From contig NC_089445.1 in NCBI RefSeq assembly GCF_026210795.1, positions 3,906,001 through 3,970,000 of the forward strand: DNA of 64,000 bases, in the 5' to 3' direction. Every line of letters starts with the position of its first letter. Position 1 is the first letter of the stretch. The position numbers and the translations under genes are program-made. Under the pieces are notes generated by a model, which saw only the letters and a program-made list of their open reading frames with translations, made no database searches and had not been told where the DNA came from. Source of the stretch: Rhizophagus irregularis. Lineage: Eukaryota; Glomeromycota; Glomeromycetes; Glomerales; Glomeraceae. Shown piece after piece: positions 10,359-22,393 of the stretch.

Positions 10359-12478
10359 TCAATCATTGGAAGGGGAGGGTTTTGAGGGGGAGAAGGAGTC
10401 CAATTTTTCCATAATCGAACCAAGTTGGACAGAAAGATTCTTTTGTGTATTAGTGACATTAAAAATTTCTGATTGCAAACGGGAAGTATTAGCGTCGGGG
10501 GCAATATTAGTAGGTCGGGAGGCAGGTAAGGGGACATGTCTTCTTGATAGGATGGAGCTAGTATCCAGGGCTGAGAAGGAAGCATCAGGAGAAACGTCCA
10601 TAAGAGAAGAGGAAGTATGGGGAGGAAGATTGAAACCAGAATTCGTGTCTTGGGTTGGGGCATCATCCCATCCATTATCATAAGAATGATTATAATGCTC
10701 ATGAGTATCCAGAGGCGAATGCAAATCCGAGTCGCCAGGGGCATCATAATTCATCATGGATTCCAGTTCAGATAACCTATACTCATGAGACGTGATAGTA
10801 TCATTCATCCAAGAGACAGTTGCTTCCAAAGTATAGAGAGTGTTAGCGATCTCTTTGATCTGCGCCTTTAATTCATCAATAACATGCTGAGGAAGCGTAG
10901 GGGCAGGATTGACGGATGAAGAAGTAGGCGTTGTAGAAATGTTATGATGAGGTCTGTGCGGAGGTTGAGTAAGTCCAGAAGTATTTTCATTGTTCCTGGG
11001 ATTATTATTATTATTGTTGGGCCGGTTGCTACTTCGAGAAGTATTGGGACGAGAAGTGTTAGGATTATTATTGCTAATATTAGAGCGGGATGAAGAGGAA
11101 TTATTATTGCGAGATCGAGAATTGGAACGCGATCTTGAACGGGAATTAGAATTGTCACGTGACTGTCGTGAATCCTGACGGCCACGTCTAGGGCCAGCAT
11201 TGAAGCGAGAGTAAAGTTTGTTAAGGCGATCATCCACTTTGCGTGTGGGACGAGGATTACATACAGAGGGAGAACAACCAGGACGCCCACAAACATGACA
11301 TAGAGTTTGTGCATCGTTAGGAGAGTGCCATGTTAATCCTTTACCGCGGAAGGCCACAGTCATTTCTTTGGCAGCTTCAAGAGATTCGAATGAGGAGAAA
11401 TTCAAATACACATATGGTTTAGGCTTGTAGGAATTGATAGATAATGGAACGTTAAGGGCCTTAGCATTGACGTGAGTGGCAATTTCTAGTAGATCAGCTT
11501 CTTTAATATTCTTAGGGATGCCGGCAAGGATAGCAACATGTTCTCTGCGGCTATCGCGTTGGGATTTTGAAAAAGATGCTGGGCAAACACGTAAAGAATT
11601 ACCAAGGCAAATGATTGCCCAAATATCATTAAATTGGGTAACTGCATCCGCGCAGGAAAACTGGATATGTCCATTATAATAATGTTTTTTAGGCGTGAGT
11701 TTGCATTTAACCACAGTACCATATCGGGAAAATGCTTGACGGACTTGAGCTCAGTAAGGAAAAGTGGGATATCAGTGACGAACAAAGACTTCATTTCGTC
11801 ACTGAGTTTGGCGTCTGCAGGGGAATAATGACTGAAGACCAAATCGAGGAGATCGGCACGTGGGGAACTGACACAATCGGTAAAATCATGTTGATCAAAG
11901 AAGAAGACAAGGATTTTTTTATTATCGCCTGATCCATCGCAGCGTGCGCGGGTGCCATATGAGGAATATCGGGAGAGTGAGCAATCCACTTCGTCACACA
12001 TGGAGCGATTGGTGGTAAATTTAGTTTTGAACGCGTCAGGCGCGTCGCGTAAATATGCCGCAGCATAGTAACGGGATGGAGCGGATTTGATAGCGGCAGC
12101 GTTACCATCAGGGGATGGTCGTCGTTCAGGGACATCGAAGGTAACAGTTTTGCCTTTACCATTGGTGTTAGTGGGAGCATGGATAGAAGCGTCAACAGTT
12201 TCAACAGGAGTAGTAGTGATTTGAGGAGAGGTAAGCACCTGGATTTTGTTGACAGGAAGACCAGAAGGAATGGTAGAAGTAAGGGTGGGAGCAGGAGCAG
12301 AAGGCGAAGCTATATCAACATTCATAGCATCATCAGTGACAATACGTGAACGTTTATTAGACGCGCCAGCGGTAGTCGTGGGAGACAAGGGTCGGTCTCC
12401 TGAGGGAGTAGAAGTAATAGAACGCGGTGGCGGCGGAATATCCGGGTTAATAACAGAAGGAGCTGGAGGTGTAGACAT
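10359..12478 (-). pseudogene. LINE 1 ORF1 (RNA-binding protein), one frameshift
   Basis: Starts at ATG 12478 (MSTPPAPSV) and ends with TGA at 10361-10359. The N-terminus is Pro/Ser/Thr-rich. An RRM-like fold follows (IPLFLTE...GHIQFS...AIICLGNSLRV), then a Cys knuckle (CHVCGRPGCSPSVC), an Arg/Ser/Asn-rich stretch and a short possible coiled coil. Such proteins coat the LINE RNA. Compared with copy 2, one base is missing near 11749 (gagctcaag against gagactcaag). This shifts the frame between the N-terminal part and the rest. It is otherwise intact, so this copy is one base away from a full coding set. Confidence 0.85.
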
Positions 12479-12899
12479 AGTAGAAGCTCAGTAAAGAGGA
12501 AGGCAACTGAAGAAATATTAGTATATAGAACGAGCACTTAGAAATTTTCGAACGAAAATTTCAAAAATAAATTTTATTAGTATTTTCAAAATTTCAGGAA
12601 AGAGTTGCGATGATCCTCATATTTGGTGATTATGAGCAAACAGTCTTATGACTTTATCTTTTATTATTAAATTTAAATGAAAAGTACAATAAACAAATCG
12701 AACAATATTACAAATATCAAATATAGAAAATAAACATAAAAAATAAAAAAAAACTAGCTTCACGATTCATACAAGTAAAGAAATCTAAACAAAATAAAAT
12801 TAAGTAAAGAAAAACTAAACTATTACAGAAACGCATACCCCATCTTTACCCGAAGGCCAGTGTGAGTCAACTATCCAGCATGTCCTAAGATCCAGTCCG

Positions 12900-15800
12900 T
12901 TACCAAAAAGAAATCCTAAGTAGAGGCTGAACTGTTAAGCGGCGCCAAAAATCCAAATGCGAAATCCAAGATCCCCCACGGATTATAGAAGAGGAAACCC
13001 AAGAAACCCAGGAATCCAAGGAAGCTGTCGCCAAGGAAGGAGTCGAAGAGTCAAAAGGAATGTTAGAGGAAGGTCGAAGAATAGAAGAAGGCCCAAGAGC
13101 TGACGATTTCATTTTTTTTGTAATGCCTTGAGCTAATTCCCAATGATGAAAGAAAATGGATCGGCACAACCAGATTTGAACATAAAGGTCAAAATGAAAG
13201 TCGTGCAAAGGTGTATCTAAGATAGACCATATGGTAGGTGAAGAAAAATAAATTCCAAGAAATTCTATCAAAGATATCGGTATAAGTCCTCTTGTGAGTC
13301 GCAGGCAGGAAATTGAAGAAGGGTCACAATCCCAACAATTAAGAGCCATAAATTCAGCAGCAAAAGAGTCCGGTAAAGGGATAAAAGATGACGCGGAAAG
13401 GAAATTATCAAGATAAGTAGTCCGAAGAGCCGATAGTAATGTTTTAAAAGTTTGTAAAGGGCTAAATTCCGGTAAAATATAAGGACAAGTCCACAAGTGA
13501 TCTAAAGTCTCAGGAAAGGAATTACATTGAGGACAAAGCCAATTTGGATTATAAAGATGAGGCTTTCGTCTCTGAAGAGTTGTAAGCGTTGGAAGCATAT
13601 CTAAAAGTAGCTTGATACGGAAACCACAAAACTCGGAACGGCCATTCCGATGAGAGACAAAATGCTTATTGTTATTGAGACAAAATTTGGTGCAAGCCCA
13701 ATCAATATCAGAAGTTGAAGAATAGGAATTAAATCTTGGTAATACAGCAAGAGTTAAAAGACTTTTGGCGTCAAAAATATCTCTAATAAATTTCCGGATA
13801 TTCATATCCACAGGTAAGGAGTTAAATTGTAAAATGCAAGGAGCCATCAATTCCGATAATGGACAAGAAAGATGTGAGTCAGTATGAGCGGCTTTGGCTA
13901 ATGCATCCACATGATTATTCAGAGGGTCATCAGCATGAGCAGGAACCTTGATCAATGTAACATCCAGATTCTTTTGCAACATAATAGTGCGTATGGAGGA
14001 CCACAAAAGGTGGTTGGATTCTTTAAGCATTCTGGGAATAAAAGGAGCATCCACATATAAAGACCATAAAGAAAGTAATTGAGCACAATCAGTGGCGACA
14101 GTAATCTTTGAATTCCGAGGAAGGGAGTCCAAACCGTGCAATAAAGCAAAAGCTTCTGAACGTAAAGCAGAAGGAAAAATGGAAGAGATGATATTATAAT
14201 GGGATTCCAAAATAAATCCATCAGGATCTATAGCAGTCCATGCATAAGCCATCGAGGATGCCGGATGACTAGGAGGAGAAAGGAAGGAACCATCAATATA
14301 AAGGGTAAACACTGAAGAAGGAAGTTGGATATCAGAAATCCTAAGCACTGGTTCATTCGTAGGAGGTAAGCGAACCGGAGCAAAAAGATGAAATAGTAAA
14401 AGAGATTTGGCATAGCCTAACGAGGCAGAAAGTGAAACCGAACGAGTATCCGCATGTATATAAGTACGAGGTTTCGTAGGATAACGGATCAAACTTGATA
14501 ACGGAACATAAGAGAAACATCCTTCAGAGGGACATCGTTTAATCAAAGTCTTAGAGGTAGAGGATCGCGGAATAGCAGAGGCACAGCCTTGGCATGCAGT
14601 AAATTCAGAAAGTAAATCATCAACCGATGACGCAATCCAGTGTGAAATTAGGGCTTCATTACGTGGAGCAGGATAGGTAGTAATCACACGGCCAACGAGG
14701 AAAGAGTTAGTATTGCGATTAAAAGAAATAGCCCATTGAGGGTTAAACCAATAATTTCGACTAATATCTATAAAAGAAATAAAAGCTACGGTATGGGAAC
14801 TAGGAATTCTAAATTGTTGTAAAATAAAACAAGAAGGCGAATTAGGAATAACAATAAAATTGAACAAATAATTAAACCAAGCAGGCACAGATCCTTTGTT
14901 CGATACTCGTTTAAGAAAGCGTAAATCTTTCCATGAGAGAAATCGAGAGCCACACGGTGTAATCAATTGGGCAAGAAAATGAGTGCAGAAATTTTTCCGA
15001 ACATTTTTCATGGAAGTAAATAAATCTTTTGGTAAAATAGACCGGAGTGGAATCGCCGGACGTAAATCTTTCCTCGGAGGTCGGAACAGTAAAGACCACG
15101 TGATATTTAAACGAGAAGAGAACAATAAAGAATTAAATAAAGAATGTGTTCGCAAAGAAAGGGTGTGGGACCATGGTTCCAGGTCAATAGTAGAAGGGCA
15201 AACATCACAGTCCAAAAAACCTTGGAGATAAGTAATCATATAATTAGCAAAGAAAGCTTATATGAAGGGTGAGAAAAAAATATTCTGCCATGAAGCCACA
15301 TGAGATGATAGAAATCGACCAAACGCTTGTTGAATAGAGAAAGGCAACAGTGTGAAGAGTGTGGAAAAGAGGAGGTGACTGAGGCCAAACCAGCCTTCTG
15401 ACGAATAAGAGAAAGCATTGGAGAAACCATGCGATTAATGGTGGATTCTGCAAATAATGTGGTTTGTAGGCGAAATTCTAGCCTCGGAAGTAGGACAACG
15501 TTATAAAGATAAGCTATATGTTGTGCTAAAAGTTTTTTAGGACTGAGTAGAGCGGCCATGTCTTTGACCATGGAAACAGTTTGGTTATGAACGAAACGAG
15601 AAGAAGCTGAAAGATTAAACCAAACACCTAAAAACCGAAAAGAAGTAGATAAGGCTAACGCCTTTAAAGTAAGGGTATGAATCGTATTTAAAGAAGATGG
15701 GAATAGATCAAATACAATAGTTTGAGAAAATTGTTCAGAAGAAAGAAGGATATATTTTGCTGAATTTGCTTGAGTATTATTTAAAGTATAAAATTCAGCA

Positions 15801-18373
15801 GTGATGGAAAGGCGATCTTCAATTCCTTGTTTAGATGAAGCAATCAAAGTAGAGTCATCCATAAATGTAATATGTGAAACAGGAAGATTATGTTGTTCAT
15901 AATCAATTGGAGAATAATCCAATAATGCAGAAGATTTCAAAATAAAAGGATCACAAGCTTCTCGATTAAGGGTGGTAAGTAATGGATCCAAATATATAAC
16001 CCATAATAGTGGAGAGATGATTTCACCTTGGTCAATACCAATTCTAACTCTATATCCAGAAGTATCACCATGATGTGTAATAATTTTATTATTACGCCTT
16101 GTAAAAAGGTTAATGATAAATTTGATCAATAAAGACGGAATATGCAGACGGATTAAAGCCAGTCTAAGCATGTTCAAATCAATTGAATCAAAGGCCTTAG
16201 AAATGTCCTGAGAAACAACCCATAGTTCTTGGTCATCGCTTTTATCAAAGCGTCGTTGATGAATAATAGCATCAAGCATCTTAATAGGAATGTCGGTGGA
16301 GCCGCCAGGTAATCCGGCAAAATTACCACCTTGGAGCACTTGATTGTCGGCTAGGATTTTTGATAGTCGAGTTGTAACGACCTTAACCACACATTTTCGC
16401 ACTGTTTCCAATAGAGTGATAGGTCGCGTATTCTTCAATTGGGCGTCAAAATCATGAGGCTTTGGAATGGGATAAACAAGCGCTTCACGCCAATCGGCAG
16501 GAATATCTCCATGAATGAGACAAGCATTTGCTAATACAAGAGACAAATTGAAAGTTTCGCCAGTTAAATGTTTGAGCATCTCATAAGAGATCTTGGAAGG
16601 ACCAGAGGCTTTATTATTAGGCATAGAATTGAGAGTATTTTTCCATTCATCGGCCAGAATAGGAGACATAACTGAGTTATATAAGGACGAATCAATATCT
16701 GGAAGAGGAGTATAAGCTCGTTGCCATCGTGGAGGAAATGAATCCGTAGAAGAATACTGGACCAAAGGAGGAGTAACAACCGATTGGAAGTGTTTAATAG
16801 CGGCTTGTTTGATATCTGAAGGATCCGTGAGTAATGTGGGTTTGGAGTCAATAACAACCAAAACTCTATCAAGGACGATAGAACGATGTTCCACTGATAG
16901 GGCTGAGGAAATAAAAGAGCCCGGGGATGTAAAGAAATGTTCATCTCTAAGAGCAGTATAATATTCAACGGAGTCTACACGATGCTGATGAAATTGTGTG
17001 GAAAGATAAGCTGAGACCAAAGCTTTTTGTGAACGTAAAAATTTGACAAAAGTAGGAAGCGGTGTTGTACTATAAGAAGGTATAGTATAATCTGTTAAAA
17101 GAGACTTAAGGAGGATTAATTGGGTTGGTAAAGAATTAATCATTTGTAAAATTTGAGCAGGACGACCAGGCCTAGATGTGGTCAATTTAAACAATAATCT
17201 ATCCAAGAATTTGTTGACAGCAATAAGCATGGTAAGTTCAGGAGAATATTTATGGTGATGAGTATTGGATACATGTTGGAATGGTAGAGAATCAATGGCA
17301 CCACCAAGAATAGAACGTTTAAGAGCGTGCCAAAGTTTGTCCAATGAAAGAGCTGAAAGTGAAGATACTGAAGGGTGGTGTGTGGTCAAGTATAACTCAA
17401 GACGTGAGTTTACTTCATTGGAAAATTTGTCCCAAGTGTCATCTTTCAAATTTTTGTAAAGAAAGATGGTGCGTTGTTCGCTTTTCTGCTTTAATCGAGC
17501 TTTAGATAAAATAGCGAAACATGAGCTGAAATCAAAGGCCGTTATAAGAACACGATGATCAGTAAATTGATTATCATTCAGCTTAGGACAAGTTGCAACT
17601 TGAGAGAAAAGACCGGGAGCAGGAAATCCAGGGGATGACCAAATATAATCAAGTCTTGAAGAACCATTTTGGTGATAAAAAGTAGGACTAGGACCTGAAA
17701 TTGAGGAAATATAGGATTGGTGATCCGTGAAATATCGAGAAGAAAGTGATCGTAAAATTTTTAAATGATGTTGAGGAAGATGTGAATGTGAAATTTTATC
17801 TGCATTAAAATCACCAAGGATGACTACGTGATAGTTATTAGAACGGGCTTTATCAAGCCATAAATTAAGTTGTGCAAAAATAGCATCTCGTTCTTTATAA
17901 TGAATAGAATGATAAGGAGGAATATAAACAGAGATAATAGAAATTTTAGTCTGATGAAAAAAAAGATCTAATTTTAAAAGACGACCTTTCCAGGGATCAA
18001 TCTTCTGAACATGTTTATGTAAAGGATGACGAAGTAAAAGACCAACACCATCATGTGGTCGTGAATTAGAAGGGGAAGGAGCCCAATAGGACTTAAAATT
18101 ATATAAGGAATGTTCATTTTGATAAATAAATTTAGCACCAGAAGAAATAAGGCGAGTATCATTTAACGATAAAACGCCAAAGGAAGAATGCAAAAAATAA
18201 TTTAACAAATGCAATTGTCGGACAGGGGAACACAAACCATTAACATTGATTTGTCCAAAGTTAATAAGAGGAGAAGAAAAGGAAGGAGAAGAAAAATTAT
18301 TAGAACTATTATCAGTAAGTATCGCACTATTAGGGGGTGAAATCCCTGTAATACACCCGATACAGATTGGTGT
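12900..18373 (-). pseudogene. LINE 2 ORF2 (endonuclease/RT/RNase H), one frameshift
   Basis: Two adjacent frames cover the same protein as copy 1. Endonuclease plus reverse transcriptase are in 15236-18373, RNase H plus the C-terminal Cys/His motif in 12900-15239. The frame changes in about 15240-15400, just after the RT (around SVTSSFPHSS, where copy 1 reads SVTPLSALF). The RT keeps QGEIISPLLW and FMDD. As in copy 1, the frame is open right up to the ORF1 stop and contains no ATG before the endonuclease domain. Confidence 0.85.
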
Positions 18374-20495
18374 TCAATCATTGGAAGGGGAGGGTTTTGA
18401 GGGATAGAAGGAGTCCAATTTTGCCATAATCGAACCAAGTTGGGCAGAAAGATTCTTTTGTGTATTGGTGACATTAAGAATTTCCGATTGCAAATGAGAA
18501 GTGTCAGCACCGGGGGCAACATTAGTAGGTCGGGAGATGGGTAAAGGGACGTGTCTTCTTGATAGAACAGAGTTAGGATCCAAAGCTGAGAATGAAGCAT
18601 CAGGGGAAACGTCGTAAGAGAAGAAGAGGTATTGTGAGGAAGATTGAATCCAGGATTCATGTCTCGGGATGGAGCATTATCCCATCCATTATTATAAGAA
18701 GGAGTATAATTTTCATGATAATCCTGAGGCGAATGCAATTCAGAGTCGCCAGGGGCGTCATAATTCATCATTGATTCCAGCTCAGATAGTCTATATTCAT
18801 GAGCCGTAATAGTGTCATTCATCCAAGAGACTGTTTCCTCTAGAGTGTGGAGGGTGGTAGCGATCTCTTTGATCTGTGCCTTTAATTCATCAACAACATG
18901 TTGAGGAAGCGTAGGGGCAGGATTGTCAGATGAAGAAGTAGGGTGTATAGAACTGATAGGATGAGGTCTGTGTGGAGGTTGAGCAGAACCAGAAGAATTA
19001 TCATTGTCCCTGGAATTATTATTGTTATTGTTGGTTCTGTTGTTATTTCGTGAAGTGTTGGGACGAGAAGTGTTATTAATAATGTTGTTGTTGTTGGAAC
19101 GGAATGAAGAGGAATTACTTATTAAGCGGGATCTAGGAGTTGGAACGCGATCCTTGAACGGGATGAAATTGAAACTGTACACGACGAAATCCTGACGACC
19201 ACCGAGGGCCAGCATTGGGAAATCGAGAATAAAGCTTGTTGAGGCGATCGCCCACTTTCCGTGTGGGACGAGGGGATTATCGTAGGAAGGGAGAACATCC
19301 AGACGCACAAACATGGCATAAAGTTTGTGCTTCATTGGGAGGTGCCATATTAATCCTTTGCCGCGGAAAGCCACGGTCATTTCTTTGGCAGCTTCAAGAG
19401 ATTCGAACGAGGAGAAATTCAAATACACATAGGGTTTAGGCTTGTATGAGTTGATAGACAAAGGAACGTTAAGAGCCTTAGCGTTAACATGAGTAGCAAT
19501 TTCTATCAGATCAGCTTCTTTAATATTCTTGGGGATGCCGGCAAGGATAGCAACATGTTCTCTGCGGCTATCGCGTTGGGATTTCGAATAAGATGCCGGG
19601 CAGACGCGTAAAGAATTACCAAGGCAAATGATCGCCCAAATATCATGAAATTGGGTAATCGCGTCCGCGGAGGAAAACTGGATATGTCCATTGTAGTAAA
19701 GTTTACGAGGAGTAAGCTTGCACTTGATTACAGTGCCAAATCGGGAAAAGGCCTGACGGACTTGAGTCTCGGTAAGGAAAAGTGGGATATCAGTAACAAA
19801 CAAAGACTTTGCTTCGTCATTGAGTTTAGCATCTGCAGTTGAATAATGAATAAAGGCTAAATTGAGAAGATCTACACGTGGTGAACTAACACAATCGGTA
19901 TAATCGTGCTGATCATTAAAGAAGACAAGGATCTTTTTGTTATCGCCTGATCCATCACAGCGTGCACGGGCGCCATAAGAGGAATAGCGGGAGAGTGAGC
20001 AATCCACTTCGTCACACATGGAGCGATTGGTAGTAAATTTAGCTTTGAACGCGTCAGGTGCGTCACGTAGATAGGCCGCAGCATGATAACGAGAGGGTGC
20101 AGATTTGATAGCAGCAGCATTACCATCGGGAGATGGTCGTCGTTCTGGGACATCAAAGACGACAGCTTTGCCTTTACCACTGGTGTTAGAGGGAGCATGG
20201 ATAGAAGCGTCAATAGTATCAACAGGAGTGGTAACATTTTGAGGAGAAGTAATCACGTGGACTTTGTTGACAGGAAGACCAGAAGGAACAGTAGAAGTAA
20301 GGTTGGGAGCGGAGCAGAGGCGAAGTTATATCGAACATTCATAGCATCATCAGTGACAATTCGTGAACGTTTATTAGGCGCGCCAGCGGTAGTCGTGGGA
20401 GACAAAGGTCGGTCTCCAGAGGGAGTAGAAGTAATAGGACGCGGTGGCGGCGGAATATCCGGGTTAATAACAGAAGGAGCTGGAGGTGTAGTCAT
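18374..20495 (-). pseudogene. LINE 2 ORF1, several frameshifts
   Basis: ATG at 20495 (MTTPPAPSV); the terminal stop is TGA, codons PSND then stop, at 18376-18374. Against copy 1 the frame shifts near 20310, in the Cys-knuckle/SR region around 19130-19345, and again near 18610. The RRM-like part (VTDIPLFLTETQVRQAF...) is intact and shows what copy 1 should read at its own frameshift. The end of ORF1 is again in the same frame as ORF2. Confidence 0.8.
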
Positions 20496-20650
20496 AGTAT
20501 AAAGCTCAGTAAAGAGGAAAGCAACTGTGGAAATATTAGTATGTTGAACGAGCACTTAGAAATTTTCGAACGAAAATTTCAAAAATAATTTTTATTAGTA
20601 TTTTCAAAAATTCAGGAAAGAGTTGCGATGATCCTCATATTTGGTGATTA

Positions 20651-21262
20651 TAAAGAGATGTGACTATATAAAAAATTTCTTATATTTGTATATCATAATT
20701 CCGGCCAAAAATTAACATAATTTTAGCCAGAATTATACTTAAAACTTTATTGTATTGTAACTTCGCCAATATTAATCGTAGAGAGATGATCTTACCGCCA
20801 TTCGATTCGTCTTGATGAGACGGTTCTAATGGTATAAAATACGTCGAAATCCAATCACTAGAATAATTTCTGAAATTAAAAAAATATTAATGGTTTTTGT
20901 GTAATAACTCTGTCAATATTGATCCTAGAAAGACGATCTTACTACCATTCGATTCGTCTTGATGAGACGAATCTAATGGTATAAGATACATCGAAATCCA
21001 ATCACTAGATCAATTTCCGAAATTAAAAAATATTAAATGGTTTTTAAGTAATAACTCCGTCAATATTGATCACAGAAAGATGAGCTTACCACCATTCGAT
21101 TCGTCCCGATGAGGTGATTCCAACGAGCTATAAATCGCCTTTTTACAATCACTAGGTACCGAGAAATCTAGCAAAATGTTAAATGGCGCAGTAAACGTAA
21201 ATCAAGAAATATTATAATGCCGATGTTTAACATTTTGTTCAATAACTCGTCAGCCAGTGATC
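20651..21262. repeat. internal part of the pogo-type element: tandem units of about 148 bp
   Basis: Three units start near 20765, 20913 and 21061. Each contains a segment like aaaga(t/c)gatcttac and ccattcgattcgtc, followed by a short hairpin (gtcttgatgagac). A fourth, more diverged unit starts near 21248. It is split by the site-B insertions and resumes at 30281 (taccaccattcgattcgtc). No coding capacity. Tandem subterminal repeats are common in non-autonomous DNA transposons. Confidence 0.7.
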
Positions 21263-21277
21263 AGAAAAGGATAAAAC

Positions 21278-22262
21278 AGGGTTGGTCACCCTATCTCGGT
21301 GGTTAGTCACTGAGACCCTCATTAAGCCTGAGTATGGTGAGGTCGCAGGTTCGATTCCCATGACCACGGAAATAAAAAGAATTTTACTGCGGACGCTACA
21401 ACCAATAGCGTGAAGGTACAGGGATTAGTGTAGTTGGACTGCATCATGGTGAATTAGTGTGTACGGTTAGGCCGCACATTTCAACTAAGGGGCCGGGTCA
21501 TATGTCCTTCTAACGTTTCCTATGAGGCCATTGGTATGTGCGCAGTCCTGTCCTTGAGGTCACTACTATACGCTGGGGGGACTTCCTGTTCAGGGTGGTC
21601 GCTCCACGATACCACTTGGGGTCAGTAATGGCTAGATGGTCGTCCTAGATGGTAAAGCTGAGGGTGCAATGTCTTAGTGGTAGTTTGACCTTCTGTTAGG
21701 TCTTAGACCAACCAAGGTGTTCGTGCGCAGAACAGGTACGTAGGTTATGGGCCTTCGATTCCCCACTTCTTAGGTCCTGGTTGGTGATCCCTGTGGTTGA
21801 TACCCACCATAAGGGGTGATCCTGGACAGAAGCCTGCTACTTCCTGTCCGAGTAGTCACTACAAAGTATACCACTTGGGGTAAACAACTGTACTATCGGC
21901 GCTGTGTCAATCATGGGCAATTTGTAAGTGGTTTCTGAGTGGGTAGCTTAGTACCCAAAATGGTGGTATGGAAGGGTACTAGATGGTTGATGTTACCTGT
22001 CGAAAGTCCTCCATGAAAGTAGATGCTCTCTAAAGGTCGTTAAATAAATTGAGTATCAGTATCATGCAATGGGTATAGGATGAGTAGGCGGCGTGTACAT
22101 TCAGCATCAGCCTATAATGGCCCGATGGGGGATGTCTTCATAGTGGTGCTGTTACCTGAGGAATTAAGTACGGTATAATGGTTGCCCATTGAAGATGATA
22201 GGACACAGACCCGAGATTAGTCTCATAAGAGGCAATGGGTGGTCTGGCCGTAAACATTAGCA
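21278..22262 (+). mobile_element. tRNA-headed retroposon B, full length (about 1 kb)
   Basis: Starts gggttggtcaccctatc. A box-A-like stretch lies at 21292-21306 and a perfect box B (ggttcgattcc) at 21348-21358. The body aligns by eye with retroposon A up to the segment with atcatgcaatgg (about 22070-22100), after which the tail is different. It is flanked by agaaaaggataaaac (21263-21277) and aaaggaaaaggataaaact (about 22262-22280). No ORF. The head resembles a tRNA but cannot be folded into a complete tRNA with acceptor stem, so it is not called as a tRNA gene. Confidence 0.75.
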
Positions 22263-22393
22263 AAGGAAAAGGATAAAACTCTCCCGTTCTGCTCACTTGA
22301 CAATATTTACGAAAAAATAAAAAATTTTTTCGAAGTTTTTTATTACTTTTTCTTTATATTTTCTTTATTTTAGATAACTGCGACACTTTACAA

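Larger units (their letters stand above)
4624..12617 (-). mobile_element. LINE copy 1 (non-LTR retrotransposon with RNase H), full length
   Basis: About 8 kb on the minus strand, from its 5' end at 12617 (gaggatcatcgcaactc) to a 3' end at about 4624 (sense ...gactgtttgcac). The flanking target repeats are tatatttggtgatta (about 4609-4623) and catatttggtgatta (12618-12632). It carries ORF1 and ORF2. A short 5' UTR (12479-12617) and a 3' UTR of about 260 bp frame the genes. It is strikingly similar along its whole length to LINE copy 2, but the 3' UTR and scattered bases differ, so it is not a recent duplicate. A LINE with AP endonuclease plus RNase H belongs to the I/R1/Tad-like groups; the exact clade was not determined. 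Confidence 0.9.
12633..20636 (-). mobile_element. LINE copy 2, full length
   Basis: Same family and strand as copy 1, with the same 5' start sequence (at 20636) and the same kind of 3' end (about 12633, gactgtttgctca in sense). It is flanked by catatttggtgatta at 12618-12632 and 20637-20650. The two LINEs therefore lie head to tail, separated by a single target repeat. More indels than in copy 1 indicate greater age or relaxed constraint. Confidence 0.9.

Noticed and set aside
20765-21190. CRISPR array
   Set aside because: Units of about 148 bp are contiguous tandem repeats, without short repeats alternating with unique spacers, in a eukaryotic genome.
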